Assembly: GCF_001027105.1 (NCBI RefSeq) | Contig: NZ_CP011526.1 | Location: 1,240,001 to 1,304,000, forward strand | DNA length: 64,000 nucleotides | Source of the DNA: Staphylococcus aureus | GTDB taxonomy: Bacteria; Bacillota; Bacilli; Staphylococcales; Staphylococcaceae | Reading direction: 5' to 3' | Shown here: positions 51,486 through 63,113 of the stretch, in pieces | Layout: every line of letters starts with the position of its first letter | How positions within the stretch are numbered: the stretch's first letter is position 1 | The notes under the pieces: generated by a model | Seen by the model: the letters and a program-made list of their open reading frames with translations, nothing else | Database searches by the model: none | What the model was told of the DNA's origin: nothing | Made by a program: the position numbers and the translations under genes

Positions 51486-53495
51486 ATGGGGAAAATTAAA
51501 GAACTCCAAACCTCATTAGCAAATAAAATCGCAGCAGGTGAAGTAGTTGAAAGACCGAGTTCTGTTGTGAAAGAACTGTTGGAAAATGCTATAGATGCAG
51601 GCGCTACAGAAATAAGCATTGAAGTAGAGGAATCTGGCGTCCAATCTATTCGCGTAGTCGATAATGGAAGCGGAATTGAAGCGGAAGACTTAGGATTAGT
51701 ATTTCATAGACATGCGACTAGTAAATTAGATCAAGATGAAGATTTATTTCATATTAGGACATTAGGATTCCGTGGTGAAGCACTAGCCAGTATTTCATCA
51801 GTTGCTAAAGTAACATTGAAGACTTGCACGGATAATGCTAATGGAAATGAAATATATGTAGAAAATGGTGAAATATTAAATCATAAGCCTGCAAAAGCGA
51901 AAAAAGGAACAGATATACTTGTAGAATCATTATTTTATAATACACCAGCACGTTTAAAATATATTAAAAGTTTATACACTGAACTAGGTAAAATAACAGA
52001 TATTGTCAACAGAATGGCAATGAGCCATCCGGACATTCGAATAGCACTCATTTCAGATGGCAAAACAATGTTAAGTACAAATGGTTCAGGACGAACTAAT
52101 GAAGTGATGGCAGAGATTTATGGGATGAAAGTTGCACGAGATTTAGTACATATATCTGGAGATACAAGTGATTATCACATTGAAGGTTTTGTTGCAAAGC
52201 CTGAACATTCTAGAAGTAATAAGCACTATATTTCTATTTTTATTAATGGACGATACATTAAAAACTTTATGCTAAATAAAGCGATTTTAGAAGGCTATCA
52301 TACACTCTTAACAATAGGTAGGTTCCCGATTTGTTATATTAATATTGAAATGGATCCAATCTTAGTAGACGTAAATGTTCATCCAACAAAACTAGAAGTG
52401 CGTTTATCAAAAGAAGAGCAACTATACCAATTGATTGTGAGCAAAATACAAGAAGCATTTAAAGACCGTATATTAATTCCTAAAAATAACTTGGATTATG
52501 TGCCAAAAAAAAATAAAGTATTACATTCATTCGAACAACAAAAAATCGAATTTGAACAAAGACAAAACACAGAGAATAACCAAGAGAAGACGTTTTCATC
52601 TGAAGAAAGTAACAGTAAGCCATTTATGGAAGAAAATCAAAACGATGAGATAGTTATAAAAGAAGATTCATATAATCCATTCGTAACGAAAACATCTGAA
52701 AGTTTAATAGCTGATGATGAATCTTCTGGTTATAATAATACACGTGAAAAAGATGAAGACTACTTCAAAAAACAACAAGAAATTTTACAAGAAATGGATC
52801 AAACATTTGATTCAAATGATGGTACAACTGTGCAAAATTATGAGAATAAAGCGTCTGATGATTATTATGATGTAAACGATATTAAAGGAACAAAAAGTAA
52901 AGACCCTAAACGAAGAATTCCATATATGGAAATTGTTGGACAAGTACATGGAACGTATATTATTGCTCAAAATGAATTTGGCATGTACATGATTGACCAG
53001 CATGCAGCTCAAGAAAGAATAAAATATGAATATTTTCGAGATAAAATAGGTGAGGTTACCAATGAAGTACAAGATTTATTAATCCCGTTAACATTTCATT
53101 TTTCAAAAGATGAACAATTAGTCATTGATCAATATAAAAATGAGCTTCAACAAGTAGGTATCATGTTAGAACATTTTGGTGGTCATGATTATATTGTAAG
53201 TAGCTATCCAGTTTGGTTCCCTAAAGATGAAGTAGAAGAAATTATTAAAGATATGATTGAGCTAATTTTGGAAGAGAAAAAAGTAGATATCAAAAAATTA
53301 CGTGAAGATGTAGCAATCATGATGTCATGTAAAAAATCCATTAAAGCGAATCATTATTTACAAAAACATGAAATGTCTGATTTAATTGATCAATTAAGAG
53401 AAGCGGAAGATCCATTTACATGTCCACATGGTCGTCCAATAATCATTAATTTTTCAAAATACGAATTAGAAAAATTATTTAAGCGTGTGATGTAG
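51486..53495 (+). CDS. mutL: DNA mismatch repair protein MutL
   Basis: GHKL ATPase that couples MutS to strand nicking. It has 669 residues. N-terminal ATP motifs are [12 protein letters not shown] (~31), VVDNGSGIE (~58) and [12 protein letters not shown] (~93). A long acidic linker (~335-475) is followed by the endonuclease domain with DQHA(x)2E(x)4E read as [12 protein letters not shown] (~502), SCKKSIKA and CPHGRP. So this is the nicking type found in bacteria without MutH. Ribosome site GAGGTGTTGC; coupled to mutS. Confidence 0.97.
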   Translation: MGKIKELQTSLANKIAAGEVVERPSSVVKELLENAIDAGATEISIEVEESGVQSIRVVDNGSGIEAEDLGLVFHRHATSKLDQDEDLFHIRTLGFRGEALASISSVAKVTLKTCTDNANGNEIYVENGEILNHKPAKAKKGTDILVESLFYNTPARLKYIKSLYTELGKITDIVNRMAMSHPDIRIALISDGKTMLSTNGSGRTNEVMAEIYGMKVARDLVHISGDTSDYHIEGFVAKPEHSRSNKHYISIFINGRYIKNFMLNKAILEGYHTLLTIGRFPICYINIEMDPILVDVNVHPTKLEVRLSKEEQLYQLIVSKIQEAFKDRILIPKNNLDYVPKKNKVLHSFEQQKIEFEQRQNTENNQEKTFSSEESNSKPFMEENQNDEIVIKEDSYNPFVTKTSESLIADDESSGYNNTREKDEDYFKKQQEILQEMDQTFDSNDGTTVQNYENKASDDYYDVNDIKGTKSKDPKRRIPYMEIVGQVHGTYIIAQNEFGMYMIDQHAAQERIKYEYFRDKIGEVTNEVQDLLIPLTFHFSKDEQLVIDQYKNELQQVGIMLEHFGGHDYIVSSYPVWFPKDEVEEIIKDMIELILEEKKVDIKKLREDVAIMMSCKKSIKANHYLQKHEMSDLIDQLREAEDPFTCPHGRPIIINFSKYELEKLFKRVM

Positions 53496-53509
53496 AGAGG
53501 ATGAATCAA

Positions 53510-54043
53510 GTGAATAACAACATATTGCCTGCTATAAGAAACATTAAAGATTTAGAGAAACTGATTAAAACAGACTATAAAATGTGTGTGCTTCTAGATA
53601 TGCATATAGGACATATAAAAAGTATTATGGAATTGCTGAAGCAAAATCATATAGAGTGTTTTATTCATATAGATTTGATAAAAGGTTTAAGCCACGATGA
53701 ATTTGCAAGTGAATTTATTATTCAGCAATACAAGCCAAAAGGTATCGTATCGACTAAATCTAAAGTAATAAAAAAAGCTAAATCATTAAATACTTTAACG
53801 ATTTTTAGAGTATTTATTATTGATAGTCAAGCATTGAAACGCAGTATAGATTTGATAAAAAAAGTTGAACCTGATTTTGTTGAAGTACTTCCAGGTGTTG
53901 CGAGTAAAGCGATTCATCATATTCAGAAAGAAACAAACACACAAGTCATTGCAGGTGGCCTAATTAATACAATAGATGAAGTCAATGAAGCTGTTAAAAA
54001 TGGAGCGAAATATGTAACTACTAGTTATGATAAACTTTGGTAA
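53510..54043 (+). CDS. glpP: Glycerol uptake operon antiterminator GlpP
   Basis: RNA-binding antiterminator that, with glycerol-3-phosphate, stops termination in leaders of the glp genes. It has 177 residues from GTG at 53510 (nine bases after GAGAGG); the ATG at 53501 sits right against that ribosome site. Family text: CVLLDMHIGHIKSIMELL, HIDLIKGLSHDEFASEF, KPKGIVSTKSKVIKKAKSL and VEVLPGVASKAIHHI...VIAGGLINT. It follows mutL by about 15 bp and precedes glpF, whose leader carries a candidate target. Confidence 0.93.
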   Translation: MNNNILPAIRNIKDLEKLIKTDYKMCVLLDMHIGHIKSIMELLKQNHIECFIHIDLIKGLSHDEFASEFIIQQYKPKGIVSTKSKVIKKAKSLNTLTIFRVFIIDSQALKRSIDLIKKVEPDFVEVLPGVASKAIHHIQKETNTQVIAGGLINTIDEVNEAVKNGAKYVTTSYDKLW

Positions 54044-54165
54044 ATCATAAGTCTGCAAAAATTTCATTTTTCACGAGATTTAGTCATATAACATAATAAA
54101 AAAGCCGTTTTCATATGGGATATGCAGTAGGTATCAAACAAAAAATAATCAAATAAAATAATTAG

Positions 54166-54208
54166 CACCTCTAAAACGATTAAAATCATTAAAGTTTTAG
54201 AGGTGTTT
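54166..54208. terminator. Inverted repeat/terminator between glpP and glpF
   Basis: Perfect twelve-base arms CACCTCTAAAAC (54166-54177) and GTTTTAGAGGTG (54194-54205), with TTT after. The T tract is short in either direction, so efficiency is uncertain; it is the only candidate terminator for mutS-mutL-glpP. Confidence 0.65.
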
Positions 54209-54374
54209 ATTAGTAAAAAATGCAACTAGTCATAAAAAATATGGCTGAAGAATGTCAATTAAACAAAAGAGCGTCATAAATAAATTAGTTAGGATTGGTA
54301 TTTCTAGTTTTCAAATTAAACTACTTTTATAAAGACTTGAAAAATTAAATTTGACAAAATTTTTACAAAAACCA

Positions 54375-54390
54375 TTGACAACGCTTTCAT
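54375..54390 (-). promoter_or_regulatory. cre (CcpA) site over the glpF promoter
   Basis: Read on the minus strand, ATGAAAGCGTTGTCA (within 54376-54390) fits the cre consensus WTGNAANCGNWNNCW at every position. It overlaps the -35 box TTGACA (54375-54380), so CcpA binding would block the promoter when sugar is plentiful. Confidence 0.82.
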
Positions 54391-54404
54391 ATCGATAGTA
54401 TCAT
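54375..54404 (+). promoter_or_regulatory. glpF promoter
   Basis: Consensus TTGACA (54375-54380), 18 bp, TATCAT (54399-54404), leaving a leader of about 95 nt containing the regulated terminator. Confidence 0.75.
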
Positions 54405-54443
54405 AACAAATATAATAAAAGTTAATACATAGAATAGAGACGG

Positions 54444-54494
54444 GAGATTTCTACGAGCCAAACTGCTAGTGTAGGAATCTCTTTGTCTTTTTGG
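54444..54494 (+). terminator. glpF leader terminator, candidate GlpP target
   Basis: GAGATTTCTAC (54444-54454) pairs with GTAGGAATCTC (54471-54481) with one wobble; an outer GAC/GTC can extend it. The T-rich tract TTTGTCTTTTT follows at once. Together with the shared arm text at the glpD leader this fits the known mechanism in which GlpP prevents termination in presence of glycerol-3-phosphate. Confidence 0.85.
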
Positions 54495-54507
54495 GAGGAC
54501 ATTTAAT

Positions 54508-55326
54508 ATGAATGTATATTTAGCAGAATTCCTAGGAACTGCAATCTTAATCCTTTTTGGTGGTGGCGTTTGTGCCAATGTCAATTTAAAGAGAAGTGCT
54601 GCGAATGGTGCTGATTGGATTGTCATCACAGCTGGATGGGGATTAGCGGTTACAATGGGTGTGTTTGCTGTCGGTCAATTCTCAGGTGCACATTTAAACC
54701 CAGCGGTGTCTTTAGCTCTTGCATTAGACGGAAGTTTTGATTGGTCATTAGTTCCTGGTTATATTGTTGCTCAAATGTTAGGTGCAATTGTCGGAGCAAC
54801 AATTGTATGGTTAATGTACTTGCCACATTGGAAAGCGACAGAAGAAGCTGGCGCGAAATTAGGTGTTTTCTCTACAGCACCGGCTATTAAGAATTACTTT
54901 GCCAACTTTTTAAGTGAGATTATCGGAACAATGGCATTAACTTTAGGTATTTTATTTATCGGTGTAAACAAAATTGCCGATGGTTTAAATCCTTTAATTG
55001 TCGGAGCATTAATTGTTGCAATCGGATTAAGTTTAGGCGGTGCTACTGGTTATGCAATCAACCCAGCACGTGATTTAGGTCCGAGAATTGCACATGCGAT
55101 TTTACCAATAGCTGGTAAAGGTGGTTCAAATTGGTCATATGCAATCGTTCCTATCTTAGGACCAATTGCCGGTGGTTTATTAGGTGCAGTGGTATACGCT
55201 GTATTTTATAAACATACATTTAATATTGGTTGTGCAATTGCAATTGTTGTAGTTATTATTACTTTGATTTTAGGTTACATTTTAAATAAATCATCAAAAA
55301 AAGGTGATATCGAATCAATTTACTAA
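54508..55326 (+). CDS. glpF: Glycerol uptake facilitator (aquaglyceroporin)
   Basis: Membrane channel for glycerol diffusion. It has 272 residues with six hydrophobic helices and the two half-helix NPA motifs: HLNPAVSLAL (~65) and AINPARDLGPRI (~185), the latter with the NPARD text typical of glycerol channels. GGGAGGACATTTAAT precedes the ATG. glpK follows after 128 bp, but a terminator lies between them. Confidence 0.96.
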   Translation: MNVYLAEFLGTAILILFGGGVCANVNLKRSAANGADWIVITAGWGLAVTMGVFAVGQFSGAHLNPAVSLALALDGSFDWSLVPGYIVAQMLGAIVGATIVWLMYLPHWKATEEAGAKLGVFSTAPAIKNYFANFLSEIIGTMALTLGILFIGVNKIADGLNPLIVGALIVAIGLSLGGATGYAINPARDLGPRIAHAILPIAGKGGSNWSYAIVPILGPIAGGLLGAVVYAVFYKHTFNIGCAIAIVVVIITLILGYILNKSSKKGDIESIY

Positions 55327-55341
55327 AATAAAAAGAAACGT

Positions 55342-56951
<1,610 letters not shown>

Positions 56952-57020
56952 ACTTGTAGATTAGACTTTTGTATAAACATTGTGATACAATCAATTTAAG
57001 TTAATATTTGAATCGAGAAG

Positions 57021-57084
57021 CGAGAGATTTGTTCGAACATGTACAATTGAAGGATTGTTTATGTGGGACAAGTCTCTCGTTTTT
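57021..57084 (+). terminator. glpD leader terminator, candidate GlpP target
   Basis: CGAGAGATTTGT (57021-57032) and ACAAGTCTCTCG (57068-57079) pair over twelve bases with one wobble, and an inner CAT/ATG plus ACAAT/ATTGT stem fills the loop. Five T residues follow. The left arm and flanking CGA match that of the glpF leader (GAGATTT..CGA). Confidence 0.85.
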
Positions 57085-57108
57085 ACATTTTTTAGGAGGC
57101 GTTTTGGA

Positions 57109-58782
57109 ATGGCATTGTCTACTTTTAAGAGAGAACATATTAAAAAGAATTTAAGAAATGATGAATATGATTTAGTAATTATTGGTGGCGGTATTACAGG
57201 TGCAGGTATTGCACTAGACGCGAGTGAAAGAGGAATGAAAGTTGCATTAGTTGAAATGCAAGACTTTGCACAAGGAACAAGCTCAAGATCTACAAAATTA
57301 GTCCATGGTGGTTTGCGTTACTTAAAACAATTCCAAATTGGAGTAGTTGCCGAAACTGGTAAAGAACGTGCGATTGTTTATGAAAATGGGCCTCATGTTA
57401 CGACTCCAGAGTGGATGCTTTTACCAATGCATAAAGGTGGAACATTTGGTAAATTCTCAACATCAATTGGTTTAGGAATGTATGATCGTTTAGCAGGTGT
57501 TAAGAAGTCTGAACGTAAAAAAATGTTATCTAAAAAAGAAACTTTAGCTAAAGAACCATTAGTTAAAAAAGAAGGTCTAAAAGGCGGCGGTTACTATGTT
57601 GAATATCGTACTGACGATGCGCGTTTAACTATTGAAGTTATGAAGCGTGCTGCTGAAAAAGGCGCAGAAATTATCAACTATACTAAATCTGAACACTTCA
57701 CTTATGATAAAAATCAACAAGTAAATGGTGTTAAAGTTATAGATAAATTAACTAATGAAAATTATACAATTAAGGCTAAAAAAGTGGTTAATGCAGCAGG
57801 TCCATGGGTTGATGATGTTAGAAGTGGTGATTATGCACGCAATAATAAAAAATTACGTTTAACTAAAGGTGTACATGTTGTTATTGATCAATCAAAATTC
57901 CCATTAGGTCAAGCAGTATACTTTGATACTGAAAAAGATGGAAGAATGATTTTTGCAATTCCACGTGAAGGAAAAGCGTATGTAGGTACTACAGATACAT
58001 TCTATGACAATATCAAATCTTCACCATTAACTACACAAGAAGACAGAGACTATTTAATCGATGCGATTAATTACATGTTCCCTAGTGTTAATGTTACAGA
58101 TGAAGATATTGAATCAACATGGGCAGGAATTAGACCATTAATTTACGAAGAAGGCAAAGACCCTTCTGAAATCTCTCGTAAGGATGAAATTTGGGAAGGT
58201 AAATCAGGTTTATTAACTATTGCAGGTGGTAAATTAACAGGCTATCGTCACATGGCTCAAGACATTGTTGATTTAGTATCTAAACGCTTGAAAAAAGACT
58301 ACGGTTTAACATTTAGTCCATGTAATACAAAAGGTCTGGCAATTTCAGGTGGCGATGTAGGTGGTAGCAAGAACTTTGATGCGTTTGTAGAGCAAAAAGT
58401 AGATGTAGCTAAAGGATTCGGCATTGATGAAGATGTTGCAAGACGTTTAGCATCTAAATATGGTTCAAATGTTGATGAATTGTTCAACATTGCGCAAACA
58501 TCTCAATACCATGATAGCAAGTTACCATTAGAAATTTATGTAGAACTTGTTTATAGTATTCAACAAGAAATGGTATACAAACCTAACGATTTCTTAGTTC
58601 GTCGTTCTGGTAAAATGTATTTCAATATTAAAGATGTATTAGATTATAAAGATGCTGTCATCGATATTATGGCAGATATGCTTGATTACTCTCCAGCTCA
58701 AATTGAAGCATATACTGAAGAAGTTGAGCAAGCAATTAAAGAAGCGCAACATGGAAATAATCAACCAGCAGTTAAAGAATAA
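57109..58782 (+). CDS. glpD: Aerobic glycerol-3-phosphate dehydrogenase
   Basis: Membrane-associated FAD enzyme oxidising glycerol-3-phosphate to dihydroxyacetone phosphate, with electrons to the quinone pool. It has 557 residues from the ATG at 57109 (AGGAGGCGTTTTGGA). The FAD dinucleotide fold is [17 protein letters not shown] (~27), with [15 protein letters not shown] and GTTDTFYDN. Its own regulated leader precedes it, and a terminator follows, so it is a separate unit. Confidence 0.97.
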
Positions 58783-58800
58783 TTAATTTGTACAATCATA

Positions 58801-58835
58801 AACTGGTGTCCTGTTTTAAGGGCATCAGTTTTTTT
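58801..58835 (+). terminator. Intrinsic terminator after glpD
   Basis: AACTGGTGTCC (58801-58811) and GGGCATCAGTT (58820-58830) pair with one mismatch, followed by a T7 tract. Confidence 0.9.
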
Positions 58836-58928
58836 ATACGAGATACATTAGTCAATTGAAACTATGCATCACTAAATGTATGATAATAATAAAAGCGAAT
58901 ATAAAAGCGTTGTTATTAAAGGTGTGAG

Positions 58929-59846
58929 ATGATGACTGAAAAACAATTTAAATTAACTGTACAAGATAATACGAATATTGAAGTTAAAGTGAATTTTACA
59001 GATGTAGATTCAAAAGGAATTATTCATATATTTCATGGTATGGCTGAACATATGGAACGTTACGATAAATTAGCACATGCACTTTCAAAGCATGGCTTCG
59101 ATGTGATACGTCATAATCATCGAGGACATGGTATTAATATTGATGAATCAACAAGAGGGCATTACGATGATATGAAACGAGTTATCGGTGATGCCTTTGA
59201 AGTAGCGCAAACAGTGAGAGGCAATGTTGATAAACCATACATTATAATCGGACATTCAATGGGATCCGTTATAGCTAGATTGTTTGTAGAAACATATCCG
59301 CAATATGTTGATGGTCTAATTTTAAGTGGTACTGGTATGTATTCATTATGGAAAGGTTTACCAACCGTTAAAGTGTTACAACTGATTACAAAAATTTATG
59401 GTGCTGAGAAACGAGTTGAATGGGTTAACCAGTTAGTATCAAATAGTTTTAATAAAAAAATACGTCCATTACGTACACAAAGTGATTGGATTTCTAGTAA
59501 TCCAATTGAAGTAGATAACTTTATTAAAGATCCATATAGTGGATTTAATGTGTCAAATCAATTATTATATCAAACAGCCTATTATATGCTACATACATCA
59601 CAATTAAAAAATATGAAAATGTTAAATCATGCCATGCCTATATTATTAGTTTCAGGATATGACGATCCTTTAGGTGATTATGGTAAAGGGATTTTAAAAT
59701 TGGCGAATATATATAGAAAAGCTGGCATTAAAAATGTTAAAGTGAATCTTTATCATCATAAACGTCATGAAGTGTTATTTGAAAAAGATCATGACAAAAT
59801 TTGGGAAGACTTGTTTAAATGGTTGAATCAATTTTATAAAAAATAA
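58929..59846 (+). CDS. Alpha/beta hydrolase, lysophospholipase/monoacylglycerol lipase-like
   Basis: A 305-residue cytoplasmic serine hydrolase. The nucleophile elbow GHSMGS (~112) and the oxyanion region IFHGMAEHMERYDKLA (~36) are close to monoacylglycerol lipases. The catalytic Asp is likely in SGYDDPLGDYGKG (~250) and the His in HHKRHEVLFE (~278). No signal peptide. It follows glpD by 146 bp and precedes miaA by 17 bp. Substrate not established; the glp neighbours suggest lipid-derived glycerol only as an inference. The two adjacent ATGs (58929, 58932) are equally placed after GGTGTGAG. Confidence 0.85.
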   Translation: MMTEKQFKLTVQDNTNIEVKVNFTDVDSKGIIHIFHGMAEHMERYDKLAHALSKHGFDVIRHNHRGHGINIDESTRGHYDDMKRVIGDAFEVAQTVRGNVDKPYIIIGHSMGSVIARLFVETYPQYVDGLILSGTGMYSLWKGLPTVKVLQLITKIYGAEKRVEWVNQLVSNSFNKKIRPLRTQSDWISSNPIEVDNFIKDPYSGFNVSNQLLYQTAYYMLHTSQLKNMKMLNHAMPILLVSGYDDPLGDYGKGILKLANIYRKAGIKNVKVNLYHHKRHEVLFEKDHDKIWEDLFKWLNQFYKK

Positions 59847-59863
59847 AGAAAGTGGAATTAAAT

Positions 59864-60799
59864 ATGAATAAAAATAAGCCTTTTATTGTAGTAATTGTGG
59901 GGCCAACTGCTTCAGGTAAAACAGAGCTTAGCATCGAACTCGCGAAGCGTATCAATGGTGAAATCATAAGCGGTGACTCTATGCAAGTCTACAAACATAT
60001 GAATATTGGAACTGCAAAAGTAACACCTGAAGAAATGGATGGTATTCCACATCATTTAATTGATATCTTGAATCCTGATGATACATTTTCAGCATATGAA
60101 TTCAAGCGATTAGCAGAAGATTTAATTACTGATATAACGAATAGAGGTAAAGTTCCAATCATAGCAGGTGGAACAGGCTTATATATTCAATCATTAATAT
60201 ATAATTATGAATTAGAAGATGAAACAGTTACACCTGCACAATTATCCATAGTTAAACAAAAGTTATCTGCATTAGAACATTTAGATAATCAGCAACTACA
60301 CGATTATTTAGCTCAATTTGATGCGGTTTCTGCAGAAAATATTCACCCTAACAACCGCCAAAGAGTGTTGCGCGCTATTGAATATTATTTAAAAACAAAA
60401 AAACTTTTGAGTAATCGCAAGAAAGTGCAACAATTTACTGAAAATTATGATACATTATTATTAGGGATTGAAATGTCGCGTAAAACATTATATTCAAGAA
60501 TAAATAAACGTGTTGATATTATGTTGGATCACGGATTATTTAGAGAAGTGCAACAACTTGTTGAACAAGGCTATGAATCTTGCCAAAGTATGCAAGCTAT
60601 TGGATATAAAGAATTAATACCTGTGATTAACGGACAAATGATTTATGAAGATGCTGTCAATGATTTAAAGCAACATTCACGCCAATATGCAAAACGACAA
60701 ATGACATGGTTCAAGAATAAAATGAGTGTTCATTGGTTAGATAAAGAAAATATGTCACTTCAAATGATGTTAGATGAGATTACAACCCAGATTAAGTAA
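59864..60799 (+). CDS. miaA: tRNA dimethylallyltransferase MiaA
   Basis: Adds the isopentenyl group to A37 of tRNAs reading UNN codons, the substrate later modified by MiaB (46.1 kb). It has 311 residues from the ATG at 59864. P-loop GPTASGKTEL (~11), then GDSMQVYKHMNIGTAKV (~36), DILNPDDTFSAYEF and AGGTGLYIQSL. hfq follows after 14 bp, the conserved miaA-hfq pair. Confidence 0.96.
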   Translation: MNKNKPFIVVIVGPTASGKTELSIELAKRINGEIISGDSMQVYKHMNIGTAKVTPEEMDGIPHHLIDILNPDDTFSAYEFKRLAEDLITDITNRGKVPIIAGGTGLYIQSLIYNYELEDETVTPAQLSIVKQKLSALEHLDNQQLHDYLAQFDAVSAENIHPNNRQRVLRAIEYYLKTKKLLSNRKKVQQFTENYDTLLLGIEMSRKTLYSRINKRVDIMLDHGLFREVQQLVEQGYESCQSMQAIGYKELIPVINGQMIYEDAVNDLKQHSRQYAKRQMTWFKNKMSVHWLDKENMSLQMMLDEITTQIK

Positions 60800-60813
60800 A
60801 AGGAGTCCGACAG

Positions 60814-61047
60814 ATGATTGCAAACGAAAACATCCAAGACAAAGCACTAGAGAATTTTAAAGCAAACCAAACTGAAGTAACTGTATTCTTTCTAAACGGT
60901 TTCCAAATGAAAGGTGTTATTGAAGAATACGACAAGTATGTCGTAAGCTTAAATTCTCAAGGCAAACAACACTTGATTTACAAACATGCGATCAGCACTT
61001 ATACAGTAGAAACTGAAGGTCAAGCATCTACTGAAAGTGAAGAATAA
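60814..61047 (+). CDS. hfq: RNA-binding protein Hfq
   Basis: Sm-like hexameric RNA chaperone. It has 77 residues: Sm1 motif region (TVFFLNGFQMKGVIEEYDKY) and Sm2 YKHAISTY. The C-terminal tail is short and acidic (TEGQASTESEE), unlike the long tail of enterobacteria. The role of Hfq in staphylococcal small-RNA regulation is weaker and disputed. GGAGTCCGACAG precedes the ATG. Confidence 0.97.
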   Translation: MIANENIQDKALENFKANQTEVTVFFLNGFQMKGVIEEYDKYVVSLNSQGKQHLIYKHAISTYTVETEGQASTESEE

Positions 61048-61188
61048 GTTGTAATCATATGGGCACGATTTAATGACTCGTGTACATAACGTTTGAAGTA
61101 TGATAAATAGATATAGAAATAAAGTCATATGTGACATCAATTAAATGATGTTCAAATGACAAGATACAATAGAGGAATGTTTGTAATA

Positions 61189-61246
61189 AAAACGCTTCAT
61201 ATAAAGGTCGAGTCAATATATGATACGACTTTATATGAAGCGTTTT
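61189..61246. terminator. Bidirectional terminator between hfq and bsaA
   Basis: A near-perfect 21-base inverted repeat: AAAACGCTTCATATAAAG... (61189-61210) against CGACTTTATATGAAGCG... (61226-61246), with A-rich and T-rich ends. It serves the convergent hfq and bsaA transcripts. Confidence 0.92.
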
Positions 61247-61268
61247 ATTTGCTATGAGCTAGTATATT

Positions 61269-61745
61269 TTATAATAATTTTTCTATTTCTCTTTCGATTT
61301 GAACAGGTTTTTTTTGAGGTGCAAATCGTTTAACAACGTTACCTTCGCGATCCACTAAAAACTTAGTGAAATTCCATTTGATTTTCTCATTAAAGAATCC
61401 GTGTTGTGCCGCAGTCAAATATCTAAATAAAGGTAATTGATGTTCCCCTTTTACGTCTATTTTTTGATGCATAGGGAAGGTAACACCATAGTTTAATTTA
61501 CAGTTTTGAGCTGCTTCTTCGCCTGAACCAGGTTCTTGGCCACCAAATTGATTACAAGGGAAACCTAGAATTACAAACCCTTGATCTTTGTATTTCTCGT
61601 ATAATGATTGCAAACCTTCAAATTGTGAAGTAAAGCCACATTCGCTAGCTGTATTAACAATTAGCATAACGTCACCCTTATATGCATCTAATTTGTAAGT
61701 AACACCTTTATTTGTTTCTACTACAAAATCATAAATTGTCTCCAT
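61269..61745 (-). CDS. bsaA: Glutathione peroxidase-family protein BsaA
   Basis: Thiol peroxidase of the glutathione peroxidase family, 158 residues, on the minus strand. The peroxidatic cysteine is in [13 protein letters not shown] (~36), followed by [12 protein letters not shown] with a possible resolving Cys, and the [13 protein letters not shown] segment. As staphylococci lack glutathione, bacillithiol or thioredoxin is a more likely reductant. AAAGGATGATACA is the ribosome site. It is divergent from hflX and convergent with hfq. Confidence 0.93.
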
Positions 61746-61856
61746 TGTATCATCCTTTCGATTTACTTAAAATGTACCACAAAATCGTGTAATAGTCTTT
61801 ACTAAAACTCTATGATAGAATACTTTGAGTAGGATTTTATTAAGGAGATGTATAAC

Positions 61857-63095
61857 ATGGCTCAGCAACAAATTCATGATACTAAAAATAAACTAGAAAA
61901 AGCTGTCTTAGTCGGTGTACATGCTCAAGATGATAAGCAATTTAATTTTGAGTCTACAATGGAGGAATTATCATCTTTATCAGAGACTTGCCAACTTGAA
62001 GTGTTGGGTCAAATTACTCAAAACAGAGATCGTGTAGATCGCAAATATTATGTTGGTAAAGGTAAAATTGAAGAAATTCAAGCATTTATTGAGTTCGAAG
62101 ATATTGATGTAGTCATCACAAATGATGAATTAACGACTGCACAATCCAAATCACTAAATGAAGCTTTAGGTGTAAAAATTATTGATAGAACTCAGTTGAT
62201 TCTTGAAATATTTGCATTAAGAGCAAGAAGTAAAGAAGGTAAATTGCAAGTAGAGCTAGCACAACTTGATTATTTATTACCTAGATTGCAAGGCCATGGT
62301 AAAAGCCTTTCTCGTTTAGGTGGCGGTATTGGAACTAGAGGCCCTGGTGAAACGAAGTTAGAGATGGATCGCAGACATATTCGAACTCGTATGAATGAAA
62401 TTAAACATCAATTGCGGACGGTAGAAGAACATCGCGAAAGATATCGAAATAAAAGAAATCAAAATCAGGTGTTTCAAGTAGCTTTAGTTGGTTATACAAA
62501 TGCTGGTAAATCATCATGGTTTAATGTTTTAGCAAATGAAGAGACGTATGAAAAAGATCAATTATTTGCAACGTTAGATCCTAAAACACGACAAATTCAA
62601 ATAAATGATGGATTTAATTTAATTATTTCAGATACTGTTGGTTTTATACAGAAACTACCTACGACGTTAATTGCAGCTTTTAAATCAACTTTAGAAGAGG
62701 CTAAAGGTGCAGATTTATTAGTACATGTCGTAGATAGTAGCCATCCTGAATACCGTACGCAGTATGACACAGTTAATGATTTAATCAAACAATTAGATAT
62801 GAGTCATATTTCTCAAATAGTTATTTTTAATAAAAAGGACTTATGTGATCATGCATCAAATCGTCCAGCAAGTGATTTGCCTAATGTTTTTGTTTCTTCT
62901 AAAAATGATGGTGATAAATTACTTGTTAAGACGTTATTTATTGATGAAATCAAAAGGCAATTAACTTATTATGATGAGACAATTGCGACGAATAATGCAG
63001 ATCGATTATATTTTCTAAAACAACATACATTAGTGACTGAACTTAAATATGATGAAATTGAAAATGTTTATCGTATAAAAGGATTTAAAAAATAA
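61857..63095 (+). CDS. hflX: GTPase HflX
   Basis: Ribosome-binding GTPase that rescues stalled or hibernating 70S ribosomes in studied species. It has 412 residues from the ATG at 61857, after AAGGAGATGTATAAC; the in-frame ATG at 61848 overlaps that site. The N-terminal domain carries RKYYVGKGKIEEI and the linker GRGPGETKLE-like RGPGETKLEMDRRHIRTR. G1 is GYTNAGKSS (~208), G3 DTVGFIQKLP (~254), G4 NKKD (~324). Confidence 0.96.
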   Translation: MAQQQIHDTKNKLEKAVLVGVHAQDDKQFNFESTMEELSSLSETCQLEVLGQITQNRDRVDRKYYVGKGKIEEIQAFIEFEDIDVVITNDELTTAQSKSLNEALGVKIIDRTQLILEIFALRARSKEGKLQVELAQLDYLLPRLQGHGKSLSRLGGGIGTRGPGETKLEMDRRHIRTRMNEIKHQLRTVEEHRERYRNKRNQNQVFQVALVGYTNAGKSSWFNVLANEETYEKDQLFATLDPKTRQIQINDGFNLIISDTVGFIQKLPTTLIAAFKSTLEEAKGADLLVHVVDSSHPEYRTQYDTVNDLIKQLDMSHISQIVIFNKKDLCDHASNRPASDLPNVFVSSKNDGDKLLVKTLFIDEIKRQLTYYDETIATNNADRLYFLKQHTLVTELKYDEIENVYRIKGFKK

Positions 63096-63113
63096 TAAAA
63101 GGACGAAATTCAA

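Larger units (their letters stand above)
54044..54507 (+). other. glpP-glpF intergenic region with control elements
   Basis: A 464-bp gap with no gene. In order: about 120 bp of AT-rich sequence, a strong inverted repeat (54166-54205), an AT-rich spacer, the glpF promoter with a cre site (54375-54404) and the GlpP-type leader terminator (54444-54494). Confidence 0.75.
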
